DNA of 64,000 bases from SFLA01 sp045595785 (lineage in GTDB: Bacteria > Bacillota > Clostridia > Oscillospirales > CAG-382), in assembly GCA_045595785.1 (NCBI GenBank), contig JAZOBE010000027.1, forward strand, positions 1 through 64,000, in the 5' to 3' direction. Under the pieces are notes generated by a model, which searched no databases, had not been told where the DNA came from, and worked only from the letters and a program-made list of their open reading frames with translations. This document shows, one piece after another, positions 40,435 through 49,328 of the stretch; the stretch's first letter is position 1; each line of letters opens with the position of its first letter. The translations under genes and the position numbers were made by a program.

Positions 40435-41436
40435 TTGACGCACGAAATGAAGCTGCATCCGCAGCCTTTCAAAAGTATATTTGACGGAATCAAAACCGCA
40501 GAATACCGTTTGTATGACGAAAAACGGCAGAAAATTTCCGTTGGTGACAAAATAGCTTTTACAAACACCGAAAGCGGAGAGAGAATAACGGTTTCTGTAA
40601 CCGAGGTATCGGTATACAAAAGCTTTTTGGAGCTGTTTTCCGAACGCGGTGGAAATGAGTGCGGCTGTAAGGGATGGAGCGCAAAACAACTTGCCGACTC
40701 TATGCGCGAATACTATGCAGAGGAAGACGAAAAGAAATACGGCGCGGTCGCTATCGGAATTCGACTTATAGGACCGGATTTGCGCATTATCGGAAGAGTC
40801 AAAAACGATTTTCCCACAAAATTCGGGCTTCCCCGTCAGGCAGGACTGGTGGAGGATATAAAAGGATATATTGAGTTTCTGCCTGAATACCGTGTAAAAG
40901 AGGCATTCCGCGGTCTGGAGGGATATTCGCATTTGTGGATACTTTGGGGATTTTCCCACGCGGAAAGAGAGGAATGGTCGCCTACCGTACGACCTCCCCG
41001 TCTTGGCGGAAATACCCGTATGGGTGTGTTTGCCACAAGATCGCCCTTCCGCCCCAATGCTATCGGAATGTCCTGCGTGAAGATCGAAAAGATAGACACC
41101 GAAAAGTGTATTATACATATTTCAGGCGAAGATATGTGTGACGGAACTCCCATTTACGATATCAAGCCCTATCTGTCATTTACCGACAGCCATCCTGACG
41201 CATTTGACGGCTTTGCGGGAGAAAAAAAGGATTACTCGGTTGAAGTATCGATACCCGAAAGCATAAAAGAAAAGATACCGACGGAAAAACTGGCAGGACT
41301 TATAGGCGCACTCAGGGATGATCCCCGTCCGGCGTACAAAAGAGACGAAGAAAAGGAATACGGTTTTTCTTATGCCAAAATGGAAATCAAATTTGTTTCT
41401 TCCAACGGCGTGCTTACGGTAACAGATATCATATAA
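40435..41436 (+). CDS. trmO: ASCH domain fused to TrmO (tRNA m6t6A methyltransferase)
   Basis: A 333-aa fusion starting at TTG 40435, with GGGGTGA upstream. Residues 1-110 are an ASCH domain (HEMKLHPQPFKSIFDGIKTAEYRL, DEKRQKISVGDKIAF), an RNA-binding beta barrel. Residues about 113-333 are TrmO/UPF0066, with the GVFATRSPFRPN signature and LVEDIKGYIEF. TrmO N-methylates t6A37 of tRNA-Thr using S-adenosylmethionine. TrmO is usually a separate protein of about 230 aa, so the ASCH module is an addition that could help bind the tRNA. Confidence 0.9.
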   Translation: MTHEMKLHPQPFKSIFDGIKTAEYRLYDEKRQKISVGDKIAFTNTESGERITVSVTEVSVYKSFLELFSERGGNECGCKGWSAKQLADSMREYYAEEDEKKYGAVAIGIRLIGPDLRIIGRVKNDFPTKFGLPRQAGLVEDIKGYIEFLPEYRVKEAFRGLEGYSHLWILWGFSHAEREEWSPTVRPPRLGGNTRMGVFATRSPFRPNAIGMSCVKIEKIDTEKCIIHISGEDMCDGTPIYDIKPYLSFTDSHPDAFDGFAGEKKDYSVEVSIPESIKEKIPTEKLAGLIGALRDDPRPAYKRDEEKEYGFSYAKMEIKFVSSNGVLTVTDII

Positions 41437-41481
41437 AAACAAGCTAAAAGCAAAACCAAGGATTCATAAAGGAGAACGGAT

Positions 41482-42663
41482 ATGCTGATAAAAGATTTGA
41501 AATTGTCTTTGTGTTTTTGGGGTTACGGTCCCGGATGTCCTTTTGACGGTATCTATAGCTTAAAAGAGATCAGATTCTCCGATAGCGTTTTATATTTACG
41601 ATTCGAAGAAAACGAAGAATGTAGTATCTATTGTCCGAAAAATATTATATCAGCAAATAACCGTTTTGAAATCCGCGATGCAAAAAAGATAATATGGACA
41701 TTTTATCCTTACGGCGAGCCTCAAATAAACAAATATTCCTATGAGTGTTATATGACCGACGATGGTAAAGTGCGTATTATCGACCAATACAGTAATACAG
41801 ACAAGACGATATCCGCCGAAGAAAACATCCCCTTTGTTGGTTCAGGCTACGATAGCAGAAAAATTGCGGAGATCTTGATGCTCGAAACTTCAAAATCGCC
41901 GAGTCTTACCGACCAAATAAACTATATTAAGGAAAAAGCCGAATTACTTGCAAACTCAAATTCACCCGAATGTGATTTAGCTGTCACACTGGGAGATTAT
42001 CTCACCGATGATATTGCAAATGATTGGATAGCGGAAGACGTAACATTTCTTGAAGAAATGCAAGCTTTAGGTATTATAGACCATAACGTAATCGCTCTGT
42101 ATAAAAAAATATCGCTGAATTTTGAAAGCGCGTGTGATGACGCTTCGGTTTGGAAGTCAGAAGCGTTATTTGAGCATCCCTTCTGGATAAAGCAACGCCG
42201 CTTGGCGAAAAAAATGCTTGCAGAACTGGAATTAAAATATGAGTTTGACCTTGAGCTAAAAAATAAAATTGTTTACAGTTTCCCTTTGTGCGAAAGTCCT
42301 GTACGCAGGAGTCTTTGCAGTGGATTGGAGTTTCACGATATTGAAAAAAATATTTATTTGGTCTTTTTGAACGGAACTGTCGATAAACTTAATATAAATG
42401 ATTTTTCAGATGCAATAAAAGAAAACATTAACAAATTCATTGTTGATCAAAGAAAAACTGTTATTGCTGTAGGTTATACAGATGATAGTTTTGAGAAAAA
42501 AGACTTGATTTTCTTTGACAGCAAGGACACTCTCATCGTGTTCTATCTTATAAATAAAGACAGCAAAGAAGTTTTTATGAATAATTCTCAAACTGTTGCT
42601 TTGGAAAGCAATCACGCTAAGATCCTTAATAAAATTGATGAAATGGTACAGTCAGAGATATAA
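41482..42663 (+). CDS. Hypothetical 393-aa soluble protein
   Basis: I do not recognise a family. The first ~115 residues are beta-rich and aromatic (LSLCFWGYGPGCPFDGIYSLKE, SDSVLYLRFEENEECSIYCPK, WTFYPYGEPQINKY), a compact domain seen in some proteins with immunity-like roles. A helical middle follows, then a second alpha/beta region (about 255-380). No signal peptide or membrane helix. It has a clear AAGGAG site 8 bases before the ATG and follows ASCH-TrmO by 45 bases with no terminator between. Its base composition is somewhat more AT-rich than its neighbours in the last third. Confidence 0.65.
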   Translation: MLIKDLKLSLCFWGYGPGCPFDGIYSLKEIRFSDSVLYLRFEENEECSIYCPKNIISANNRFEIRDAKKIIWTFYPYGEPQINKYSYECYMTDDGKVRIIDQYSNTDKTISAEENIPFVGSGYDSRKIAEILMLETSKSPSLTDQINYIKEKAELLANSNSPECDLAVTLGDYLTDDIANDWIAEDVTFLEEMQALGIIDHNVIALYKKISLNFESACDDASVWKSEALFEHPFWIKQRRLAKKMLAELELKYEFDLELKNKIVYSFPLCESPVRRSLCSGLEFHDIEKNIYLVFLNGTVDKLNINDFSDAIKENINKFIVDQRKTVIAVGYTDDSFEKKDLIFFDSKDTLIVFYLINKDSKEVFMNNSQTVALESNHAKILNKIDEMVQSEI

Positions 42664-42667
42664 AAAC

Positions 42668-42700
42668 AGTCCCCCGACAAAAATCGGGGGACTTTCTTTT
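42668..42700. terminator. Terminator between the 41482 and 42699 genes
   Basis: A perfect 10-bp stem (AGTCCCCCGA with TCGGGGGACT) with a 6-base A-rich loop is followed by TTTCTTTT on the plus strand and reaches the stop codon of the converging gene. Confidence 0.85.
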
Positions 42701-43301
42701 ATTCTTCTTTCATAGCGGACACGATGATATCTGCACATTTTTCAATGCCGATAGCACTGCTGTCAAGGCAAAGATGGTAATTAAGGCTGTTGCCCCATTC
42801 CTCACCCGTATAATTCTTATAATGAGCGCGGCGCTTTGCATCCTTGTCTGCAAGACGTTTTTCCGGCTTATGCTCACTCTCACCGTAAAGGCGGACTATG
42901 CGCTGTGCACGAAAATCATCCGATGCGTGGATAAACACTCTAAGCACGTCGTCACGGTCCTTAAGTATTCTGTCCGCACATCTGCCCACAATTACACAGG
43001 GTCCCTTATCGGCAAGCTCAAGAATAACCTTGCGCTGTATAACCCATAAAAAGTCAGAAGCGGACATACCGCCCATAACACCGGGAACACCGGGGTTTGA
43101 AAAAGCATAAGACCACACGCTTTTCCCACGGGCATGCTCGCCTATCTGTTCTATGTATTCTTCGGAAAAGCCGGTCTCAAGGGCAACCTTTTCCACAATT
43201 TCTTTATCATAATACGGAATTCCAAGCTGTTCAGCCACGTTTTTGGCAACGGTTCTTCCGCCGCTTCCGAACTGACGACCGAGAGTAAGTATATTCTTCA
43301 C
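42699..43301 (-). CDS. Cytidylate kinase-like protein
   Basis: A 200-aa P-loop kinase of the cytidylate-kinase-2 family. GRQFGSGGRTVAK (8-20) is the nucleotide-binding loop, GIPYYDKEIVEKVALETG and VIVGRCADRIL complete the family pattern, and the C-terminus has the lid-like KDAKRRAHYKNYTGEEWG. These proteins are common in Clostridia in addition to the essential Cmk and their substrate is uncertain. It follows the CarD gene by 23 bases, probably as one operon. Confidence 0.88.
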   Translation of the reverse strand: MKNILTLGRQFGSGGRTVAKNVAEQLGIPYYDKEIVEKVALETGFSEEYIEQIGEHARGKSVWSYAFSNPGVPGVMGGMSASDFLWVIQRKVILELADKGPCVIVGRCADRILKDRDDVLRVFIHASDDFRAQRIVRLYGESEHKPEKRLADKDAKRRAHYKNYTGEEWGNSLNYHLCLDSSAIGIEKCADIIVSAMKEE

Positions 43302-43324
43302 AATAAATACCTCCCCAAATGGCC

Positions 43325-43828
43325 TTATTTCCCCAAATAATTCTGTATGTATCCGCCAACCTCTTGCTTTGTGATCTTAAGGGACCAAGCAAACTCCTCA
43401 CTAACCATACGCTCTGCGGATCTTAAAACGTGATCATCCGCATCAGACAAGCGTTTGCCTGCGGCATCAAGCAGTTTCTTTTTTTCCAAAATACAAGCCA
43501 CAAGTAAAATATGTGTCTTCATATCGCCGTTATGCAACATCTCACGGAAGGTGTTGATACGTGTCTTACGATCATCTATCCAGTCCAAGGAATGAGCTTT
43601 AACGTTATCAAGCACCTCTTCGAGCTGACCGGCAGAGTATACATAACGCATTTTTCCGCATAGAATCGGATTATCCAGCGGAACGTACAGCACCGAAGCG
43701 GCACTGTTTACGGGACGGAGAATATAGAAAAGCTTATCATCCTCCTCAGAATTGCGCATGGGACCGATATCGTCAACAAGGCATATTCCGTTGGTTCCGT
43801 AAACTACATATTCACCCTTAGAAAACAT
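43325..43828 (-). CDS. CarD-family transcription regulator
   Basis: A 167-aa protein. The N-terminal Tudor-like RNA-polymerase interaction domain (MFSKGEYVVYGTNGICLVDDIG, YILRPVNSAASVLYVPLDN) is followed by a helical DNA-contacting domain (about 75-165). CarD/CdnL proteins bind the RNA polymerase beta subunit and stabilise open promoters. The length is typical. It has a promoter with an extended -10 (43866-43893) and is followed by the cytidylate kinase-like gene. Confidence 0.9.
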   Translation of the reverse strand: MFSKGEYVVYGTNGICLVDDIGPMRNSEEDDKLFYILRPVNSAASVLYVPLDNPILCGKMRYVYSAGQLEEVLDNVKAHSLDWIDDRKTRINTFREMLHNGDMKTHILLVACILEKKKLLDAAGKRLSDADDHVLRSAERMVSEEFAWSLKITKQEVGGYIQNYLGK

Positions 43829-43865
43829 TTTACACCACGCCTTTCCGAGAAGTTACCTAACTCTA

Positions 43866-43893
43866 ATTATAGCATAATTGTGAATTTTTTCAA
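43866..43893 (-). promoter_or_regulatory. Promoter of the CarD gene
   Basis: On the minus strand, TTGAAA (43888-43893) and an extended TGC-TATAAT (43866-43871) are separated by 16 bases. Confidence 0.7.
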
Positions 43894-43933
43894 GGGTAAT
43901 TTTGTACAAACTATTAACGAAACTTATGTATGG

Positions 43934-44320
43934 TTATTTAAGCTTTGCTTTTGCTTTCTCCAAAAAACGGTCAGACGTAACGATAAAACGCTCGTGGATT
44001 CCCTCTCCGATTTTGCCGGCGCTGTCAAACGCGCAGACTATAAACCGCAGATTTCTTCCGTCCACCTCGTTAAGAGCACAAGTATACGTAACCGTATCTC
44101 CAACGGGAGTTGCGGAAAGATGGGAAACGCTTATACGGGTGCCGACCGTGGTCTGCCCATTCTCAAGATGCTCCTTCACACAATTCATACACACGTTTTC
44201 CATTCCCGCGATCATTGCAGGGGTGGCAAGAACAGGGAGATCTCCGCTGCCAAGTGCACTTGCGGTAAGTGATTCTGTAACGATAACAGTATTTAAATTT
44301 GTTAATCCTTCGGTAAGCAT
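43934..44320 (-). CDS. Hotdog-fold thioesterase (FlK-like)
   Basis: A 128-aa protein of the small thioesterase superfamily resembling the fluoroacetyl-CoA thioesterase FlK group. LPVLATPAMIAGMENVCM carries the Thr-Pro at the active-site turn, and TTVGTRISVSHLSATPVG forms the central beta strand pair with the catalytic-type His. It probably hydrolyses a short acyl-CoA; the true substrate is unknown. It follows the PAQR gene by 14 bases and is likely co-transcribed with it. Confidence 0.85.
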   Translation of the reverse strand: MLTEGLTNLNTVIVTESLTASALGSGDLPVLATPAMIAGMENVCMNCVKEHLENGQTTVGTRISVSHLSATPVGDTVTYTCALNEVDGRNLRFIVCAFDSAGKIGEGIHERFIVTSDRFLEKAKAKLK

Positions 44321-44334
44321 ATTCTCCTCCTGAA

Positions 44335-45003
44335 TTATAAAGCGTAAAAGGCTATTCCGATAAACTGAAGCGCGCTTCCGGCTATAACGAACACGTGAAA
44401 TGCGTTATGCATATAACGGCGTTTTTTACCCAAACCGTAAAAAATCGCACCCACGGTATAAAACAGACCGCCTGCAAGAACGTATAGAAATCCGGGTACG
44501 GTGAGCACCTCAATGGTAGGTACGATAGCAAAAATAATTGCCCACCCCATAACAATATAGCAAATCATTGAAAACACTCGGTACTGCTTAAGATCTATAG
44601 CGGTAAGTGTTATTGCAAGGGCGGCACAGCCCCACTCGATACCAAAAACCACCCACGCAATGACGGGGTATACGGGACGCATTGCGCAAAGCAGAATAGG
44701 TGTATAAGTGCCTGCAATAAGCAGATAAATTGTACAATGGTCAAGTACCTGCAATACTTTTTTTGCTGTTCCCGGTTTCAGCCCGTGATAAATGCTGGAC
44801 ATACAGTATAGAAGTATCATCGCAGTACCATACACGGCCGAGGTAACGATTCCGTAAACACTGCCCTTAAAGGCAGATATAAGCACACAGGCAACCAGCG
44901 CGAAAACAGCGAAGGCGCCTCCGACAATGTGGGACACCATATTAAAAATTTCTTCCCCCTTGGTGTAAACAGGAAGAATTCTGTCAATAAGCTTTGTTCT
45001 CAA
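44335..45003 (-). CDS. PAQR/hemolysin III family membrane protein
   Basis: A 222-aa seven-helix protein. Family motifs are NMVSHIVGGAFA, SSIYHGLKPG (first metal His), LDHCTIYLLIAGTYTP and MHNAFHVFVIAGS (last two His). The histidines form the zinc site of the PAQR/YqfA/TrhA group, which influences membrane lipid homeostasis. It starts at TTG 45003 with GGAGGT upstream. It has a promoter at 45032-45060, divergent from the GH3 gene. Confidence 0.93.
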   Translation of the reverse strand: MRTKLIDRILPVYTKGEEIFNMVSHIVGGAFAVFALVACVLISAFKGSVYGIVTSAVYGTAMILLYCMSSIYHGLKPGTAKKVLQVLDHCTIYLLIAGTYTPILLCAMRPVYPVIAWVVFGIEWGCAALAITLTAIDLKQYRVFSMICYIVMGWAIIFAIVPTIEVLTVPGFLYVLAGGLFYTVGAIFYGLGKKRRYMHNAFHVFVIAGSALQFIGIAFYAL

Positions 45004-45031
45004 AAAAAGTACCTCCGTTACTGATTATATT

Positions 45032-45060
45032 ATAATAACACTACAAAAAAAGGAAATCAA
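45032..45060 (-). promoter_or_regulatory. Promoter of the PAQR-thioesterase unit
   Basis: On the minus strand, TTGATT (45055-45060) and TATTAT (45032-45037) are spaced 17 bases apart. Confidence 0.65.
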
Positions 45061-45082
45061 CACTATTTTGTTAATATTCGCA

Positions 45083-45111
45083 TTGACTAAAACAAAATAT
45101 AGTGGTACAAT
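45083..45111 (+). promoter_or_regulatory. Promoter of the GH3 gene
   Basis: TTGACT (45083-45088) and TACAAT (45106-45111) have a 17-base spacer. The AGAGGTG ribosome site follows directly, so the leader is short. Confidence 0.7.
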
Positions 45112-45132
45112 TACCGAAAGAGGTGAAAAACT

Positions 45133-47808
45133 ATGAAAAATATAAACAACGCATTTCAATATCTTACCGGGAAAAAGGTATATTCGTATGACGATTCTTT
45201 TCCTTCCGCTTTACAATGCGGTACAGAAGCTATCGTTATGCTCGAAAACAAAGGCTGTCTTCCTTTAAAGGAAAACGCCCGAGTTGCGGTATACGGAAGA
45301 ATGCAAAAGCATTATCTTTTTGCCGGAACCGGAAGCGGTGGAAGAGTTAATCCCCCCTACACCACCAACATTCTTGATGCCTTGAAGGACGAAGGTGTAT
45401 GTGTGGATGAGGAAACCGAAAGATTTTATGATGAGTTCGTTAAGGAAAATCCTTACGATCCCGATAACGGCTGGACCCATCCTTGGTCGCAGAAAGAGCC
45501 TGAGCTTGATGCGGAGTTTGTTAAAAAAGCGGCGCAAGTAAACGATACGGCAATAGTAGTTATTACCCGTACCGCAGGTGAGGATAAGGACTGTGCACCT
45601 GTAAAGGGAAGCTTTTATCTTTCCGATACCGAGGAAAACAACATTTCTATTATACGCCAACATTTTTCAAAAGTATGCGTTTTACTTAACGTATGCGGCG
45701 TAATGGATATGTCTTGGGTGAAAAAATTCAATGTTGATGCTGTGCTTTATCTGTGGCAGTCAGGTATGGCAGGCGGAAAAGCGGCGGCAAAGGTACTTAC
45801 CGGAAAGGCTTCGCCTGACGGAAGACTGCCTGACACTATTCCCGTAAACCGTGACGTTTGCCCCGGTGCAAAGAATTACGGAAGCAACGAATATAACCTT
45901 TATCAAGAAGATATTTACGTTGGATACCGCTATTACAACACGTTTGCAAAAAATGATATTGCGTATCCCTTTGGATACGGTATGTCTTACACAAGCTTTG
46001 ATATAAAGGTTACCGACTGTAAAAATATAGACGATACTGTAAAAATATGCTTTACCGTTAAGAACACCGGAGCGCACAGCGGCAAGCAGGTGGTACAATG
46101 CTACTGCAAGCAGCCTCAGGGCGTTTTAGGCAAGGCAGAAAGCGTTTTGTGCGGTTTTTACAAGACACCCCTGCTGTCTCCCGACGAAGAGTGTAACGGC
46201 ACTATAACCGTGCCTCAGCGTCTCGTGGCATCTTATGATGACAGTGGAAAGACCGGAAACAGATTCGCATACGTGCTCGAAAAAGGCGATTACGTTTACT
46301 GCATCGGTGATTCGTCCGTAAACCTCGCTCCTGCCATTACCGTAACTCTTGATAACGACATTGTTATTAAAAAGTGTGTTTCCGCACTAGCCCCCAAACG
46401 CGAATTTGACCGTATGGTAAACGAGGGTGGTGTTATCGGTACCGAAAAGGTTCCTGTAAGAGAAAAAGAATATCCTCTTCCCGTTTTACCTGACCTTCCT
46501 TTTACCGGTGATAAAGGCATCACCCTTTATGACGTAGCTGACGGAAAGGCGGAAATGTTTTATTTCATCGCACAGCTTACTAACAAAGAGCTTTGCTGTA
46601 TCGTACGCGGCGAGGGCATGAACAGCCCTAAGGTAACTCCCGGTACAGGCGCAGCTTTCGGCGGTGTTACCAAAGCACTGTGTGATAAAAAGATACCCAT
46701 TATGTGCTGTACCGACGGTCCTTCCGGAATTCGTATGGTAAGCGATGCAAAATGCTTCTCCTATCCCTCTGCTACCACTATTGCGGCTACCTGGAACGAA
46801 GAGCTGGCGCAGGAAATGTATCTTAACTGCGGTAACGAGCTTGCTTCCTACGGCGTTGATATGCTGTTGGGACCCGGAACAAACATCCACAGAGATCCCA
46901 TGTGCGGAAGAAACTTTGAATATTTCTCCGAAGATCCAGTTCTCGCAGGTAAAATGTGTGCTGCCGTATGCAGAGGTCTTGATGATGCAGGCGTTTCCGG
47001 AGTAATCAAGCATTTTCTTGCAAACAATCAGGAGCAGGCGCGTCATGACGTTGACTCCGTCATCTCTGAACGTGCGGTACGCGAAATATATGCATTCCCC
47101 TTCTATATTGCGGTCACCGAAAGCAACGTGCGCGCTGTAATGACCTCTTACAACCCCGTAAACGGAATTTGGGCGGCAAGTAATCCCGACCTGTGTCTTG
47201 GAATTCTCCGTGATGATTTCGGATTTGACGGATTTGTAATGAGTGACTGGTGGGCAAAGACAAGTGGTGACGACGGAAAGGGCTGTATAACCAATCTTAA
47301 AGCAATGGTAAAGGCTCAGAACGATGTTTATATGGTATGTCCCGATGCCGAAACAAGAGAAGATAATCTGGAAGAGTCACTTGCTTCCGGCGTTCTTACC
47401 AGAGCACAGCTTGGCGCTTGTGCCGAACACATCTGTCGCTATGCTATAGAAAGCCTCTCTTTCAAGGCAATGCGTGAGGGCTACGGTAATCAGGACCCCA
47501 AGAGCATGATCGAGGGAAAAGAGCCTGTATTCGTTTCTGAGGTAACCGAAAACAAAGCGGTATTTAACTCCGACAAAGCACGCAGAGCAGTTCTGGCAGT
47601 AGAAATAATGTCTGATACACCTGCACTCACTCAATCGGATATTCAGCTTATTATAAGCGTTAAAAATGCCGCAACCTATACAGTCGGCGGCACTGAAGGT
47701 AAAACCGTTACCGAATACAGAGTTATAAGCCTTATTGAAGGAAATAATGATATGCTGTTCGTAACAGGATCCGACATGGTAAAGGTACTTAAGGTAGAAA
47801 TCTATTAA
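45133..47808 (+). CDS. Glycoside hydrolase family 3 with permuted domain order
   Basis: An 891-aa enzyme without a signal peptide, so probably intracellular. The order is reversed from the usual GH3. The C-terminal-type alpha/beta sandwich comes first (about 30-290; GAGEDKD-like RTAGEDKDCA and YPFGYGMSYTSF), then a fibronectin-III-like domain (about 295-405), and the TIM barrel last (about 475-800), with CTDGPSGIR, KHFLANNQE and the nucleophile Asp705 in GFVMSDWWA. Such permuted beta-glucosidases are known in Ruminococcus albus and Butyrivibrio. It likely hydrolyses beta-glucosides imported by the cell. It is monocistronic, with promoter 45083-45111 and terminator 47826-47850. Confidence 0.93.
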   Translation: MKNINNAFQYLTGKKVYSYDDSFPSALQCGTEAIVMLENKGCLPLKENARVAVYGRMQKHYLFAGTGSGGRVNPPYTTNILDALKDEGVCVDEETERFYDEFVKENPYDPDNGWTHPWSQKEPELDAEFVKKAAQVNDTAIVVITRTAGEDKDCAPVKGSFYLSDTEENNISIIRQHFSKVCVLLNVCGVMDMSWVKKFNVDAVLYLWQSGMAGGKAAAKVLTGKASPDGRLPDTIPVNRDVCPGAKNYGSNEYNLYQEDIYVGYRYYNTFAKNDIAYPFGYGMSYTSFDIKVTDCKNIDDTVKICFTVKNTGAHSGKQVVQCYCKQPQGVLGKAESVLCGFYKTPLLSPDEECNGTITVPQRLVASYDDSGKTGNRFAYVLEKGDYVYCIGDSSVNLAPAITVTLDNDIVIKKCVSALAPKREFDRMVNEGGVIGTEKVPVREKEYPLPVLPDLPFTGDKGITLYDVADGKAEMFYFIAQLTNKELCCIVRGEGMNSPKVTPGTGAAFGGVTKALCDKKIPIMCCTDGPSGIRMVSDAKCFSYPSATTIAATWNEELAQEMYLNCGNELASYGVDMLLGPGTNIHRDPMCGRNFEYFSEDPVLAGKMCAAVCRGLDDAGVSGVIKHFLANNQEQARHDVDSVISERAVREIYAFPFYIAVTESNVRAVMTSYNPVNGIWAASNPDLCLGILRDDFGFDGFVMSDWWAKTSGDDGKGCITNLKAMVKAQNDVYMVCPDAETREDNLEESLASGVLTRAQLGACAEHICRYAIESLSFKAMREGYGNQDPKSMIEGKEPVFVSEVTENKAVFNSDKARRAVLAVEIMSDTPALTQSDIQLIISVKNAATYTVGGTEGKTVTEYRVISLIEGNNDMLFVTGSDMVKVLKVEIY

Positions 47809-47825
47809 ATAATCTCAAAAGAATT

Positions 47826-47850
47826 AAAGCCCGACATATGTCGGGCTTTT
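47826..47850. terminator. Bidirectional terminator between the GH3 and foldase genes
   Basis: AAAGCCCGACATATGTCGGG, followed by CTTTT, is a near-perfect palindrome with a stem of about 10 bp and T/A runs on both sides. Confidence 0.85.
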
Positions 47851-47864
47851 GTTTTCGGAATTGA

Positions 47865-49328
47865 TTACTTGTTTTTGCGCTCGGGTATGGAATATATTTT
47901 ATCCTGATTTTCGGTGAGGGTTACTTCGGAAGAGATCTTCTTGAAAGTCTCTGTTGCGGCAGCCTCTGCAGATTCGTTGAAACAAATAAGCTGCCAATTC
48001 AAAAGAGAGTCTCCGCTGAAATACATTACGTGGTAACCGTAGCTGGTGGAAACAATTCCGGTGTCTCCTGCTTTACGGCTTTCATCAAAGCACCACGCAT
48101 CAAACTCCTCAACCATCTGTCCCTTAACAACCCGCTTATAAAGTCCGCCGGTTGCATAAGAGCCGGGATCGGTGGAATAGCGGGTTGCGAGCACAGCAAA
48201 ATCCTCTTCGCTGCCGCCGTTAAACTCTTGAAGTATACGCTCAGCCTCTGCTTTTGCCGCCTCCTTGGAATCAAAATCATCCAGAGACACCAGAATATGG
48301 CGAACGTTTACGGATTTCTGCATATCAAAATACGGCGCAGTAATCAGCATATACACGTTATAGCAGTTCTTGGTGGAATCCTGAATCACCTTTGTACCGT
48401 TGACCTCAGCTTCTTCAAAAAGCCAATCGCCGAGAGTGCCCGAGGTATATGCGGCGGCGTTTACTGCCATACCGTCAACCACCTTTTTGACTGCCTCATC
48501 CTTTTCGTCAAGAACGGTTATCTTTCCGTCTGTATGATGCTTTACAGCGGCAAGCTTGAATTCCTCCGCTGTTTTGGAAAGTGCGATAGTTTCGGCGGTA
48601 TTCTCTGCCTTTTCCTTTGCGGCGGCATCATCTTTCGCATATTTTACGGAATAAACGAGGTAATCCACACGCTGGCATTTGGTAGGATTCTTTTCTCGGT
48701 ATTCCTCAATCTCCTTAAGAGTTGCGGCGTTTTCCTCGTACAGCTTGGCATTGTATTCTGCAGCAAGAGCGGAAATATACAATGCGTTATAGATGTCCTC
48801 GGAATCCACACCTCTGCCGTAAAGAGATGTATCGTATCCCTCAGCACGGGTCTTGAGCGCCGTTTTCATATCATCTAAAAGATCAAATCCAGCTTTTACA
48901 GCCGCTTCACAGTAATAAATATAAGCGCCTACGTTTGCGTATGCCGCATCGGCAAAATATTCAAAGAAGCTTTGCTGTTGATTAAACTTTTGCTTTTTAA
49001 GGGGCTTATCCTTATCAAAGGATATGGCACCCAAAGAATCGCCGTAGTAATCCAGAAAATAATCGTACTGCTCGTATATGAAATAGCTGAATGTTCCTTT
49101 TGTTACAGTAAAGTTATCACTTTTTATAACCGCGCTGTTAAGGGTTATGCCCGAATCCAGCACAAGATTTACACACAACACGGTAACCAGCACTGCAGCG
49201 ACGATGCATCCCAGGATGCAGGAGGAATTTCTTAACAATCTTTTTTGGTATTGCTTTCTCTCTTTTTCCAGACGTGCATTTTTTCTCTGCTCCGCAAGAT
49301 AAGAGCTTTTACTTGACTTTTTTGACAT
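47865..49328 (-). CDS. Membrane-anchored parvulin-type peptidyl-prolyl isomerase
   Basis: A 487-aa protein. A basic N-terminus is followed by one membrane helix (about 34-58). An extracytoplasmic helical chaperone-like region (about 70-330) follows, then a parvulin domain (about 340-445) with VNVRHILVS, FAVLATRYSTDPGSYATGG and GYHVMYF. This is the PrsA/SurA type of post-translocation foldase, but anchored by a helix instead of a lipid. Its first 20 bases overlap the end of the subtilase gene upstream, so the two are translationally coupled. It ends with an Arg/Lys-rich tail. Confidence 0.87.
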   Translation of the reverse strand: MSKKSSKSSYLAEQRKNARLEKERKQYQKRLLRNSSCILGCIVAAVLVTVLCVNLVLDSGITLNSAVIKSDNFTVTKGTFSYFIYEQYDYFLDYYGDSLGAISFDKDKPLKKQKFNQQQSFFEYFADAAYANVGAYIYYCEAAVKAGFDLLDDMKTALKTRAEGYDTSLYGRGVDSEDIYNALYISALAAEYNAKLYEENAATLKEIEEYREKNPTKCQRVDYLVYSVKYAKDDAAAKEKAENTAETIALSKTAEEFKLAAVKHHTDGKITVLDEKDEAVKKVVDGMAVNAAAYTSGTLGDWLFEEAEVNGTKVIQDSTKNCYNVYMLITAPYFDMQKSVNVRHILVSLDDFDSKEAAKAEAERILQEFNGGSEEDFAVLATRYSTDPGSYATGGLYKRVVKGQMVEEFDAWCFDESRKAGDTGIVSTSYGYHVMYFSGDSLLNWQLICFNESAEAAATETFKKISSEVTLTENQDKIYSIPERKNK

